Below are positions 21,601 to 31,436 of a stretch of 64,000 nt of DNA, one piece after another. Under the pieces are notes generated by a model. That model saw nothing but the letters and a program-made list of their open reading frames with translations, was not told where the DNA came from and searched no databases. The stretch comes from Hirundichthys speculiger (lineage: Eukaryota > Chordata > Actinopteri > Beloniformes > Exocoetidae), in the NCBI GenBank assembly GCA_018398805.1, contig JAGFBZ010000906.1, positions 620,001 to 684,000 of the forward strand. The letters are read 5' to 3'. Numbering within the stretch: position 1 is the stretch's first letter; every line of letters starts with the position of its first letter. The position numbers and the translations under genes were made by a program.

Positions 21601-23888
21601 TTAAGGTTTACGCTGCATTAACCGAGATCATGTTTGATATTTTTTTTTCCCCACTCTGTTACTCTTTCATGCAACAGACTGGTGTAATTATATCAGTGTT
21701 TTTCCTAAGGGTATTAATATGAGGAAGATTTTTGAAGGATTTTGTTTCACTCGTGTGAAATCTGCACGTGTGCAAACATAGACAGGGATCTAAGGCTTCA
21801 AGTACAAGCAAAACAATAAAAAAGAATTAAAAAGACAGATGAAAGAGCCACTGTGACAGAGTTTAGCTGCAAATGACTCTTATGAACCCCTGAGGGGGAG
21901 AGGACGAGAACAAAGGGATGGAATTAAAGGGCAAATCACTTAGGAAGCCAGAAAAAAAAAAAACACGACTGATTTGGGTTTAAGAGGTTATTAAGAGGCT
22001 GAAGTTGACAGACTTGTGAGTTCATGTGTGTAGCTGCGCGGTGTGCGTCTCTGCGTTTGTGTGCATGTTGCAGATCACCTTTAAAGACAGGGCATATCTT
22101 CCAAACCGTCGCTGCCCCTTCCCTGTTGTACTGGCCCAAGGCAAGTTCCATATAGAACAATGGCATCCCCGCAATCACCAAGAATAGAATATAGGGGATC
22201 AAAAAGGCACCTAGAGAGACAGAAACAATTACAGTCAAATATTTTTTTTTCTGCTGATTTCCTTCTTGCACCAGCTGCACTTCTAAATGTGGGTTGATAC
22301 TGAAATTTGAGCTGCGCAAAATGAAAAAACACCCCCCAAAACAAAGACGGAAACAGGAGTGGCAGGGTGCTTGACGGCCTCAGAAGAAAAAGCGAAACCG
22401 GGGTCAAAGCTATTTATGCGATGTCCCTCAGAAGCACATCCACTGAAAAGGAAGCAGGCCTCTTATGAATCGCCCTTGACGTTGTCGATCCAAAGTGACA
22501 CATTATGGCCAGTAATGAATGAATTTTGCTGAGGGCCAGTTTGACTGACAGGCCAGCAGTGGAGAGCACAGACCACTGAGAGCACAGAGCACAACATGTT
22601 GGTTTCTGCCATGTGAATGGAAACAGACAAACAGGGGCACCGTTTCTAGTGAGCACTCTGTTGTCATGAATGTTAAAGGTACAGGAAAAAGAAAAAAAAA
22701 CACACACACACACTGTTTCAAACAGTCCTTTGTTGGTTACAATCACACACGCGCACAGACAACCCTACTATTTTACCTGTTTCGCTACAGTGCTGCCTCA
22801 CCATTCAGTAGTTTTGAAAACAATCAGTAGTGCATAAAGATGAGCGCCCTCAAGCACACATGCACATGAAAATCACTTTAAAACAAAGCGGACGGTCATC
22901 CAGAGCATCCTTCCTCCAGTTCTGAATCATTTAAAACAAAACAACATAAAAAAAATACATTTTTCATGTTCATTTTTAAATAACTGGGCAGTAAACCTTA
23001 AAAAAAAACCATGTATTCAGCTGTCTAAAAAACTGCCAGTTTGGGCGGTTATCTTGTCACGTTTTATGATTATCTGACTGACTCAAATTATACAGTTCAG
23101 CAGTGCATGCCTTAAAAAGAGAAAGGTATTTCTTTCATCAAGAAGGTTAATTACTTTTCCCTTCCTATACAACTGGGACTATTAAAGGAGATTAAAAGAG
23201 CTTAAATTAGTACAGCAGCAATCGTTATCATCAAGCTTTAATCGAAAAAAAAAAGTAAAAGAAAAAAGAACTATGTTGTAGCAGTCATTTTTATCCTGAT
23301 TAAGTTTTTGAAGCGCTGAAAAGTCAAATTTGAAAGTTAAATGAAAGAAAACACTGAACATCAAAGAGAAACGAAACTGTATACAGGTATTTACTGTATT
23401 AATGCAGTGTATCTGTGTCCCCTCGATCCTATTTGTATTCTTTTATTCTCATATTACTTTAAACATTTAACAACAGAAACTTAATGCGCCTACGTTCTCC
23501 AACCTGTTCTGGATGCTTAAGCGTGTCTTTACGCACGCATCTCTTGACGCATTTCAATCGAGAGAAAAAAAACACACATCGTGCGCTCACCTCCTCCGTT
23601 TTTGTAGCACAGGTAAGGAAATCTCCAAACATTGGCCAGGTCCACCGCGAAGCCAATAACGGACAAGAGAAAGTCTATTTTCTTCCCCCATGTTTCCCGC
23701 TCGTTCTCGGAAGTGGATCCGGGCGGACCTGCGCGGTGACCGGGGGTGGGAATGATTGAGGAACTGGTGTACTGGACTCCATTCTGGTCCTTCACCAGCA
23801 TCAGTTCTACCTCCTTTTTCTCCACATTGCACTGCTTCAGCGGGGCGACCGACGAGAGTTTGTGCTCTGGCAGGACCTGGATATTCAT
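565..23888 (-). CDS. slc6a2: slc6a2, sodium-dependent noradrenaline transporter, coding exons 1-8 (3' part outside window)
   Basis: A Na+/Cl- coupled neurotransmitter symporter (SLC6 family) that recovers noradrenaline across the plasma membrane. Coding exons on the minus strand: 23591-23888, 22079-22210, 20656-20893, 7515-7653, 4516-4650, 3997-4100, 913-1037, 565-677. All have AG/GT borders and phases 1,1,2,0,0,2,1,0 join without a break, giving 428 residues, about two thirds of the family's usual ~617. Visible features: [11 protein letters not shown] in TM1 with the amine-binding Asp at residue 83; YVGFYYN in TM3; the second extracellular loop with paired Cys184/Cys193 and three N-glycosylation sequons (N192, N200, N206); SLGAGFG in the unwound TM6; LGIDSS in TM8. 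The loop and the TAELL-free, glutamate-rich N-terminus fit NET, although the N-terminus also resembles DAT. The start is the first in-frame ATG, preceded by GAAG. TM9-12 and the C-terminus lie left of position 1. Confidence 0.95.
913..1037 (-). CDS. slc6a2: slc6a2 coding exon 7 (TM7)
   Basis: 125 nt. It encodes [19 protein letters not shown] and the intracellular segment [17 protein letters not shown]. The acceptor is TATAG and the donor is GTGAGT. Confidence 0.94.
1038..2759. other. slc6a2 intron 6, left part, unassigned sequence
   Basis: Mostly unique-looking AT-rich intron. On the minus strand 2130-2525 reads open for 131 codons, overlapped by further frames. The protein resembles nothing I can name, and the open frame sits between homopolymers. 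It may be an old repeat. Confidence 0.5.
2768..3362 (+). mobile_element. hAT-family non-autonomous transposon, copy 1
   Basis: The element is flanked by a perfect 8-bp target duplication TGGTCTAA (2760-2767 and 3363-3370), the hAT signature. The left end reads CAGGGGTGTCAGACTCA and the right end, reversed, TGTGTCAAACAC. On the minus strand 2895-3080 encodes a finger of the form CLLC-x14[13 protein letters not shown]. This resembles the N-terminal zinc finger of Charlie-type hAT transposases, so the element looks like an internally deleted derivative. It sits in slc6a2 intron 6. A second copy in the opposite orientation is at 28295-28937. Confidence 0.87.
3483..3655 (+). repeat. (ATCC)n microsatellite plus common teleost LINE-tail-like repeat
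   Basis: About eight CATC units are followed by a copy of a dispersed sequence (tctattccagctctct... ggtcgccagtccatcacagg). Related fragments occur at 40545-40650, 41905-41960 and 55027-55085. The family is not certain. Confidence 0.6.
3997..4100 (-). CDS. slc6a2: slc6a2 coding exon 6 (TM6)
   Basis: 104 nt. It encodes [18 protein letters not shown], the unwound helix that holds substrate and ions, then [11 protein letters not shown]. The donor is GTAAGG. Confidence 0.94.
4516..4650 (-). CDS. slc6a2: slc6a2 coding exon 5 (TM5)
   Basis: 135 nt, phase 0 to 0. It encodes [20 protein letters not shown] (TM5), then [17 protein letters not shown]. Confidence 0.94.
5340..7110 (-). mobile_element. 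R2/R4-clade-like LINE relic with degenerate reverse transcriptase
   Basis: Minus-strand pieces in order: a linker with [21 protein letters not shown] (6710-6949), [11 protein letters not shown] (about 6700), the RT catalytic [11 protein letters not shown] (6339-6350 for YMDD), a zinc-finger-like [17 protein letters not shown] (about 5880), GLEVP, and a C-terminal [19 protein letters not shown] (5298-5657). This gene plan fits fish LINEs with a C-terminal restriction-like endonuclease. Stops, frameshifts and internal deletions make it inactive. Boundaries are approximate. It lies in slc6a2 intron 4. Confidence 0.75.
7111..7514. other. slc6a2 intron 4, right end
   Basis: Contains ctatacaaataaggataaat followed by a GAATT-type run (about 7330-7360), resembling a LINE/SINE tail. 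Nothing else is recognisable. Confidence 0.5.
7515..7653 (-). CDS. slc6a2: slc6a2 coding exon 4 (TM4)
   Basis: 139 nt. It starts in RGVLHLHES and continues through the hydrophobic [14 protein letters not shown] (TM4) to KGVKSSGK. The acceptor is TTTTACAG and the donor is GTACAG. It is separated from exon 3 by a 13-kb repeat-filled intron. Confidence 0.94.
7861..8569. mobile_element. Harbinger-like MITE, copy 1 (TIR GGCCCCGATC)
   Basis: Terminal inverted repeats GGCCCCGATC...GATCGGGGCC are flanked by TAT on both sides, which suggests a 3-bp target duplication. Both arms are rich in the motif TAGCGGGTAGCGG and its complement CTACCCGCTA. No transposase frame is seen. The same element recurs at 13788-18819. 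The superfamily is uncertain: a 3-bp duplication fits PIF/Harbinger, but TAT is not the classic TWA. Confidence 0.75.
8570..11536. other. slc6a2 intron 3, no gene seen
   Basis: Low-complexity AT-rich intron with homopolymers (about 9750-9780) and a short (TG)n (about 9880). I found no exon or RNA gene. Confidence 0.6.
11537..12235 (+). mobile_element. Tigger/pogo-like MITE
   Basis: The left end CAGTGATCCATTG and reversed right end GAGTGATCCCTTATT are followed inside by Tigger-style 'cgcggtt' sequence (attcgcgg, accgcgaaaaataagg). The TA dinucleotides at 11535-11536 and 12236-12237 fit the TcMar target duplication. There is no intact transposase, so the element is non-autonomous. Confidence 0.75.
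12236..13419. other. slc6a2 intron 3, region with an unassigned ORF
   Basis: The + strand is open from 12807 to 13265 (152 codons), with an antisense frame at 12792-13070. The translation matches nothing I recognise. It directly precedes an L2 3' fragment, so it may be the degraded upstream part of that LINE or another repeat. Confidence 0.35.
13420..13787 (+). mobile_element. L2-type LINE, 3' fragment (left part)
   Basis: The + strand frame reads [20 protein letters not shown], then [11 protein letters not shown], the C-terminus of L2-clade ORF2 (compare [20 protein letters not shown] in the element at 16.5 kb). A short 3' UTR follows, ending ttcgttgtatttctgtgcaat. The element is split: its tail (aaatctctattattac...) resumes at 18820 after the Harbinger-like insertion. 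Confidence 0.75.
14520..17040 (+). mobile_element. L2-type LINE, 5'-truncated, frameshifted ORF2
   Basis: The translation begins in the endonuclease domain ([20 protein letters not shown]), then [20 protein letters not shown], the RT with [56 protein letters not shown] and the catalytic KFADDTTV, ending at [20 protein letters not shown] and a stop at 16640. Three frames are needed: shifts fall in the proline-rich linker (about 15130-15170) and at 15800-15809. The 3' UTR runs to AATAAAG at about 17003 and a (gattct)n tail, the usual L2 terminus. Inactive copy. Confidence 0.92.
17748..17912 (+). promoter_or_regulatory. tandem array of CCATCTTG (YY1-like) and CACGTG E-box motifs
   Basis: CCATCTTG occurs five times, ending at 17756, 17797, 17831, 17872 and 17912, four of them as GCCATCTTG. 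Between them repeat GGGACGAG and GTGATCTCG. Full CACGTG boxes are at 17809-17814 and 17889-17894. GCCATCTT is the reverse of the YY1 core AAGATGGC. The array lies in the LTR-like insertion and looks like an LTR enhancer; factor binding is inferred only. Confidence 0.55.
18820..20655. other. L2 tail remnant and slc6a2 intron 3, left of exon 3
   Basis: 18820-18860 is the (CTATT)n-like tail of the interrupted L2. The rest is AT-rich intron with no recognisable gene. Short ORFs near 19.7-20.5 kb have no family resemblance. Confidence 0.5.
20656..20893 (-). CDS. slc6a2: slc6a2 coding exon 3 (TM3 and glycosylated loop 2)
   Basis: 238 nt. It encodes TM3 ([13 protein letters not shown]) and the large extracellular loop with the disulfide cysteines and all three N-glycosylation sequons known from mammalian NET. 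The donor is GTAAGT. Confidence 0.95.
20894..22078. other. slc6a2 intron 2
   Basis: No exon or clear repeat recognised. A poly-A/T tract lies at about 21950. Confidence 0.5.
22079..22210 (-). CDS. slc6a2: slc6a2 coding exon 2 (TM1 end and TM2)
   Basis: 132 nt. It encodes AFLIPY, then [19 protein letters not shown] and the KICPVFKG intracellular loop. The acceptor is CTAG at 22211, the donor is GTGATC, and the phase is 1 in and 1 out. Confidence 0.95.
22211..23590. other. slc6a2 intron 1
   Basis: AT-rich intron with a short (CA)n at about 22699-22711. Nothing coding is seen. Confidence 0.5.
23591..23888 (-). CDS. slc6a2: slc6a2 coding exon 1 (N-terminus and TM1)
   Basis: Residues 1-99, phase 1 at the 3' end. 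It contains the cytoplasmic N-terminus, the conserved [13 protein letters not shown] segment and TM1 with Asp83. The donor is GTGAG at 23590. Confidence 0.95.
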
Positions 23889-24060
23889 CTTCTCTGCGGT
23901 GCCTTCGGAGCGCTCGCCGGCGCGGTGCTCTCACGGACCCCTGCGGGCTCTGGCGGAGCTGGTGGTCTGAGTCGCTGCGCTGGGGGCTGAGGGTCGCTAC
24001 CCCGCTGATCCAAAACCTACTAACTAAATGTTCTCCGCCGTAACCACAGGTGAAACCTCC
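23889..24060 (-). promoter_or_regulatory. slc6a2: slc6a2 5' leader / proximal upstream region
   Basis: A GC- and CpG-rich stretch lies directly upstream of the slc6a2 ATG and becomes AT-rich beyond about 24.4 kb. I see no clear TATA box. A 5' UTR intron cannot be excluded, because a weak acceptor-like CATTTAG lies near 24025. Confidence 0.4.
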
Positions 24061-27000
24061 GCGTGCATTGGCTGGAGAGGAAGGGAAAAGAAACAGAGAG
24101 TTTGGAGAGGTTTGGTGTTTGTGCGTAAAAGTTCTAGTAAAGTTAACGCACCGCGGGAAATACAGGTTTAGAACTGCGAGGGGGGGATAAATAACATCAT
24201 TCTTCCTATGTCAGACTCAGTATCTGTGTGCTTTGGATGCAAGCACGGCATTAAGATAAAACACTTCCACCTGTAGTCTGATGTACAGCAAAATTAGGAG
24301 TCAAGTGAATGACTGCTAAGAGTCAATTCCTCCCTACGTCACCACACGCGCTGAGCGCGTTGCGCGTTGAACGATCAAACAGCTTGGCTTTATGAAGAAA
24401 ATATTCTCATTAAGAAAAATGGCGAATTGATAGTGACTCAGTTATTAAAACAATTGAAAGCTGTGGAGGTGAGCGGGTCTTCGCCGTACTTGGTAAAGTT
24501 AAGGGCGCCTCCCCGTGAACCGATGCTGCTGTTGTCCCGACGCATCTGAGGGAAGACTGCCCATTCTGGAGGAACTTTGAGACTCGCCTTCCCAAGCAGA
24601 GACAATAAAAAAATGCGCGCTTTTAAATCACTTTCCTCTCTCTCTTCCACGTGATATTTTATAATTGAACACTTTCTCTCCGGTTTGATTCCGACATGGC
24701 ATGATCACTTTTTTTTTCTTCTTTCTTCCTTTTGTTCCTTTTTTTTTTTTTTTTTTTTGGTCGGAGAGCCGAAGTTCCCATGGAGATAAGTTAAACATTT
24801 ACCTCTGTGAAAGACAGGATGACTGGTCACTTTTTCTCATTCAGAAAATCTTCTTGAAAAGAGTAATTAAATTCATTTTCAAGTAAAATGATCCTTGAAA
24901 ATTAAAAAAATAAAATAAAATAAAACTTGTTTGTGTAATGTATCCATTGGCAGTTTGATGTAACTTTTTAAATAATTGTTATTGCAATAACATCACCTAA
25001 CCTTTAGGTTCTTGTAATAAAATTGATTCTGACATACAACAAAACTTTTTTTTTTCTTTTTTTCCCCTAAAATTTCAGCTTCTCTGTTTCTTCTCTGCAC
25101 TAAATATATTGAATTACAGTTTTCTAAGAAGCCGTAAAAGCTTTGTGTTCCATGTGTAATTCAATTCTACAGCAGTTTTTGCCAGGGGCAATGATTTCTA
25201 TTAGATATGGTTGATCAGTTCATCCCATTAAAGTCAATGAATGTTCTCTTTGCTTTCCAGTGCTTGTTTTATAAAGCCCTAATAGGGCTGCTTTTGGGCA
25301 TTTTGTTTGCAGAGATTGAATAACTGCAGTGAGAGTAAGGCAAAGGGCCGGGTAACAAGAAATGATGATGCGTTATTACTGTTGATTTCTCTTAAGTTTT
25401 ATTCTTCCGCACTGTTTTGCACATTCGAGGATGCACATTTAACGCTGGGTTGTGTATAATGACGGTGGCAGCCCAACTAGATACTTGACTAATTGTTAGT
25501 GTCAATTATTCACTCTTTAAATTTTTTTTTTCTCATTTAAAGGTATAAATAGCATCCAGCTTAATCGGTTTCACTGAAAATAATCACGGACATTTCATGG
25601 TACTAGTTCACATTGCAGGTGACACACGAAGAATGTTCCCCAACAAACGGCAACTGGACCCATAACCTTGACCATGAGGATGTACTGCTCAAGGCAAGAT
25701 GACATTATTGTTAGGGCCTGCCTGCTGTGTGTGTGTGTGTGTGTGTGATTCAGGTTATTTCGGGCCACCTGGCAGTCCTGGCACACCTCTTACCATTTCC
25801 ACAGTCACCTGCTGCAGTGTAAGGCCACTGGTCCTTCATCCACTAGTCACCAGATCGTTTCATCGAATCGTCTGAACTCTAAAGACCCATTCGACAAACT
25901 CAGTTCTTTACTAACAGCTGTTTGTCTGATCCAGATTCCTCATCCACCCCGGACCTGCCAGTCTGTCCACCCCTCTCTCAGGACCAGCTTTAGTTTCAAA
26001 CTGTGCAGGAAATAAACCTTTTTCTGTGAACTCTTATCTGTGGCTCTGCATCTGCTTTGGGATCCAGCTTGAACTATCAAATCCTAACAATCATCCTCTC
26101 CTTTCTGCCTTGATCGCTTTGGATCCCTTACTAAGCCTGGAAACAGATCTTAAGACTTCACTTTTGTCACTTTTAAGGTTTGAGCTTGGCTGTGTGAACA
26201 TTAATGAGAGACAAAACACCCTCACAGCAGCCACAATGTGAAACCTGAGGATTTAACCTGGCCATGTTTGGGAGTCATGGCTAAATTCTTCTGTATGTGG
26301 GCCTGCTTTTCCCCAGAGTCACAGAGTATATTAGTATTAAACCACTTTAAAAAAGACATAATATGAAAAACAAAACAAACTTTTGTGAGCTTGATAACAT
26401 TTATTGTGTCTGAAGTGAACATTCGGTATGTTGTTCAACGAACCGTTGAGGCTTTCAGGGAACTGTGGCATCACAGTGAAGTTACGTCACTTTACTTTAT
26501 GGAGCAAATGAGCAAATAACAATGCCCTGCTCTTCAGCAAAGATTTTATTACCCCAAATCCAGCTGCTTATTGATGTAAATGTGGGTGTACGAAAAGGTG
26601 CGTTCTTTTTATTTTAAATTTTTTGCCAGTGGTTGACTTTATGGTGGACCAAAGACCTGTAAAAGGTGGATTATAGACAGGCAGCGGTCGGGTCAGCAAG
26701 ATCAGTTTACTAGAGAGCTCAGAAGAATGGCTGATCTTTCAGGAGGATCAACAGAGGGAAAATATCCTTTCGTTTTTATTCATTTATTTTAGTGTTTTAG
26801 GTCTTCAATCAAATTTCATTGTCATTTGGGTGAAAAAAATAAGTCAAAACTAATCTTAAAGTTGCTGATTCTTTTCTTTCTCAACAGAACAACAACTCTC
26901 GAACGAAACACTGTTCTGAGCTTTCCAGATGTGGCAGGTAAGAGAAAATGAGGTGCTGGAGAGAAAAATCAGATGCATGTCACACCCCTTCGGAGAGGTA

Positions 27001-28286
27001 AACACAGAGAATGCTAGATCTGAGGGTCTGGGAGCATAAAACATATCATGTGACGTGAGTGTGAGCGAATGTTTCAGCGGAACCAAGCTGAGATCGCTTG
27101 TCCTGCAGAGTCCGACCTGTTCTGACTCGCTCCTGAGAAGTTTTTAATGTCATGTGACGACATGATGCTCTCTGGTTCTCAGCTCATAACCTGCTTCAAA
27201 CCCACCGTGCATCGCGTCAACTCGGTGCTATGTTGGATAGAGCTGAAAACAACTGATGATGTGGTCCCCATAACCCGGATGTAAAGAGTTTTTCACCGTG
27301 TATCAGCAAAGATACTCAGTTTTCCTCGTCCGTAACCAGTGCTGTGACCATCGAAACAGTAAGAACCGATTCTAAGTTACCACGATACTGGAGCTGCGAT
27401 TGGTGGAAAAAAGGAGTTTGTTCTCACATATTAAACAAAATAGTGACATTCATCTGTTTGTCAAACTTTAAGTAACGGGTCATTCCTCCATGGCAATCGT
27501 GTCATGTTATTAACATTGAGTGGACTTTGTTTTCTTGTGCATCCCCCCTAAATCTCTCTGGAGCAAATCTCTCCAGGCATCGTTAAAGCGGCATTGTCAT
27601 TAAGCCTCTTATGGACTTTCTACAAGACCACTAAGATTTTGATTTTGTGTTTATTTCACTGCGTACACATACATTTGTTCATGAAAAAGAAAGGACAATC
27701 AAAAGAAAACAAAAAAAAAAAGCAGGAAGAGTCATCTTAATAGTGACAGTGAGACTTTTTTCTCAACACACCTGAGAGATGTGGGTAACATTTAAGAGTG
27801 GGGTGCAGGGAAGTAGCATGAACTTCTCCGGCTCAGGAAAAAAAAAAAAAAAAACACGCAGACGCTATTGTTGTTTAGAATAATAAACTAAAACTTTTGT
27901 TATTTCTGTCTCCTTCATATCAGAGTTTTATCCTAAAGTAGGTCACATTCTTTTCTAAGACAGCAGGGGGTACATATAAGTTCAGTGTGAATCGTGGGGA
28001 GTAATTAACGGGGGTACAAAGAGGGAGGCCCGACAGCAGGAGGATTAGCATGGCTGATTTCTGAACCAGGAGAGTGCTTGAGAGAGAGAACAAAAAATGA
28101 CTGTGACTGATTAACAAGTGCCACAGAAATCAGTTAAAGTTTAGATTTTGAACAGATTCACATCCTCCACAAGAGACACGTTTCCCTTCATCAGCATAAA
28201 AGGACCAAGGTGTTGAGCAGGTGCAAACATATTTCACACTTTCCACCACGCGATCCTTGCAGTTGGTTTTGTCCATTTGCGAGGCC
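24061..28286. other. intergenic region upstream of slc6a2
   Basis: No gene recognised. There is a poly-T tract at about 24740-24760 and (GT)n at 25730-25748. At 25900-26090 a segment contains aaataaacctttttctgtg and ctctgcatctgctttgggatcc, resembling the 3' end of a teleost retroelement (low confidence). A poly-A tract lies at about 27838. Confidence 0.5.
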
Positions 28287-28294
28287 TTATGCCA

Positions 28295-28937
28295 CTTGTG
28301 TCTAACGCAAGGCCCGCGTGCCAAATGTGGCCCGTCACATCATTTTATGTGGCCCTCGAGAGCTTGGAAATTTAGGCTTAAATTTTAAACCAATATTTTA
28401 AGACTTAAAATAAGCTTACACCGCTTTAAAGCGCATATTGACAATAAACTACATCTCCCATCATGCATTTCGTCATTATCCACAACAATAACGGTTGCTA
28501 TGAGTAAAACGATTTTTCACAACTGATTAACTTAAGAAAAACCTTTACAAACTAACCCCAACATGTCCAAGAAAATGTGTTATAAGGCGGGTGTCAGTCG
28601 TGAAAGAGTTTAATCCACGTAGGCATTTTGACAGCAAACACAGAGCTAAGTATGCTAAAATTAGCCTGCAAGAAAAACAAAGAACCGCTTCTGCTTCTGA
28701 AACCAAGGTAATGTATACTCTAAGTGATGTTTACCACAAACCCTGAATTTAATATAATAATGACTTAAATATTTGAAACTTGAATAATACAGAAACCGCT
28801 ATTTAACAATATAATAAAGTGTTGTTTAATTTATTTTGATTGACATTGCATTTTGTTATATTCATGACATCAATCTGGCCCTTCGCCACCATGATGCTGA
28901 TGTGGCCCTCAGTGAAAATGAGTCTGACACCCCTGCT
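28295..28937 (-). mobile_element. hAT-family non-autonomous transposon, copy 2
   Basis: Same family as 2768-3362 but inverted: it begins CTTGTGTCTAACGCAAGGCCCGC and ends GTCTGACACCCCTGC. The flanks TTATGCCA (28287-28294) and TTATGCGA (28938-28945) are an 8-bp duplication with one mismatch. Confidence 0.82.
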
Positions 28938-28945
28938 TTATGCGA

Positions 28946-30598
28946 TGTAAATTTCTTCATCTGCAAGGGAGCATGTTGTCTCCCTGCACCACATGCAGTC
29001 CAGAAACTGAACGAGTGGAGCGAGGCGACTACACGCGTGTCTTAAAAAAAGAAAAAATCAATTCAGATAAATAAAAAGAAGACAAGGAGAAAAATAATAA
29101 GATGCACAGTTGTTTTGAGGAAAGACTACTCGGGAGAATCATTATCCACATCTCCACAAAGTTCACGCTTCTCAGCAGTTGAGCCAAAAGGTGGCGTGTA
29201 TGGAGCTGCACGTGCGTCTGTCCCATTCGGTTCACGCACATGGGCATGGACGCCGTATAGGAAGTCTTAGTAGTAACAGGAAAAGCACTGGCTACACTTT
29301 CAGAACATGTTATTTCTTGTCACGTGGAATGCATAGAGCTGAGTTTGAACCTGGAAACAATGCAGTCGGACACCCAATACTGCAAATAAATGACTAATTT
29401 CTCTTCAGCAACCTCAGGCTGACCCAACATTAAAGATGCGCCTGCGCATGACAAGTTGATGCCCGTCATCCAAGAAAAAGAGGAAAAAAAAAATGAAAAA
29501 GATCTACAAATACTGGTTTCTTAGGGTTTTCCCAGATTTGCCCTCATCAGGACCTTCCTATGAACCATCGCATGGGAAATGAGGAACAATCACTTTCCTG
29601 AGAGAATAATGGGGGAGAGAAAATCAACAAGGTGTCATTCGGTGCCGTGAAAGGAAACCTAACAATGAGGTTTTGAGAAACTCCCAGAAAAGCTGGAGGA
29701 GACGAGGTGCCAGGCTCAAGCCTAGAGGAGACAAGGCTGGTACTAATGTGAGCGTCGTAGGAGATGTTAGCTTGAGAGCGATCCAGAACTACACCAAGAT
29801 CGACAGAATAAACCATCCATTCAGAAATAACAGGTTCTCTGCAGAGAGCAGTCGCACCGGTCTGAGAGCAGTGGACTCTTCACAAAGCAATGGCATAGTT
29901 GAAAATCAGAGTGTATGACTGTAAAATATACAGAATCCTAAAGTTTGCCTTTTTTTTTTTGTTATACATAAATATTGCACCGGGCTTGTGCATTAATCCC
30001 ACGTCATGTCTGATTCAACCTGCAACAGTCGAAACTTAAAGCCTCACGTTGTCTCTTTCCAGGCGGTGTTTCAGACATGTGAGGATCTGAGAAAATACCC
30101 TTTACTCTGCTTCCTTGTTATTTCCAGCAGATACAGTAATGTCCTGCCCATTTAAAAAAAAAAAAAAGAAAATCCTTCTTTAACCTGTAAGCCATAGATT
30201 TTTTCAGGTTGTGCTGACCTCTGGAAACCCAGCGTACATGATTGTGATGTAGGAAAAGGCAGTGCGGTGAACACACCCAGGTATCCTGTTGTTATAGGCA
30301 GGAAAGTGGATTCTATAGGAACGTGAGGTTAAAATAACGTTGATTTCTTCCTCTTATGTAACATGCTGAAAACGTCCTCATTCTAACCATGCCCAGTCAC
30401 CTTTGGTTTCTTTTTTCTTATATATCTGTTGAGAGGGAGAGTGAAATCTGTCTGTGGCATTGAATTTTTACTGTTCACAACTAATACTGAAATAAATGAG
30501 CCTGCATATACTGTATTTATATAGTAAGAGTGTTTAAAATATATATAAATTAGCAGAAAGCTATTATTCTACATGCAACCTGCACGTGCTCCCAATAT
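28946..30598. other. intergenic, no gene seen
   Basis: Unassigned sequence with scattered homopolymers. Short ORFs near 29.2-29.9 kb have no recognisable similarity. Confidence 0.5.
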
Positions 30599-30599
30599 T

Positions 30600-31436
30600 T
30601 ATGGAGCCCCGTTTGGGTCATAATTCAATGAATAAATGAGTCTATTATTATGAAATACAGACGTTTATTATTATGAAATACGTATCCATTATATGAAATG
30701 TTTTCCATTATTATGAAAAACATGTGTATTATTATTAAATTATTATGAAAAAATGTAATTATTATTAAATATATCTTATTATTATTAAATCTTAGTTTAA
30801 TGCATAATAGTTTATTTCAGAATGGCTTTTTTTTAATCTAAGAATGAGTTTTTACATAATGGCTTCCTTTTTCATAAGAATGAGCTTTTACATAATAATG
30901 ACATTTTGCCAGTGGGCGGGACCAGTGGTTGACCTGCAAGCTCATTGGCTGATCCTTCTCCATTCTACGCTCTGACATCGACTAGTTTTGGCCGTAAGGT
31001 CCCGTTAGCAGCGGGCTGTGGCGTCGTCAAGGTGCGCTCCTAGTCCGCTTGTAGCTATGGCAGCTCGGACTGAGCTATGGGAAACCATGACGTTTCTTAG
31101 TTGATGTCAACTTTTAACCGTAAACTGAGGTGTATTCTGCCACCTACTGCCCTGGAGTATATACATTGCACCTCTCGCCCACTATTGATATTCACTGTTC
31201 TGTTGCTTATGCCTGAATGAAAGAGCAGCCAATCATATAAATGGCTCCGCCCTCTCTGCTGTGATTGACACACAAATCATTCTTATGAAAAACAAAGCCA
31301 TTATTAAAAAGCTCATTCTTATGAAAAATGAAACCATTATCATAATAATGGGAAATATTTCATAATAATAAACGCCTGTATTTCATAATAATAGACTCAT
31401 TTATTCATTGAATTATGACCCAAACGGGGCTCCATA
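30600..31436. mobile_element. MITE with long terminal inverted repeats (GGAGCCCCGTTTGGGTC)
   Basis: The left arm starts TATGGAGCCCCGTTTGGGTC and continues through about 80 bp (AATTCAATGAATAAATGAGTC, TATTATTATGAAATAC) that return as the reverse complement at 31345-31436. Just inside each arm are repeats of ATTATTATGAAA. The core is GC-richer and non-coding. Possible imperfect flanking repeats (AATATTT / AGTATTT) leave the superfamily open. Confidence 0.8.
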
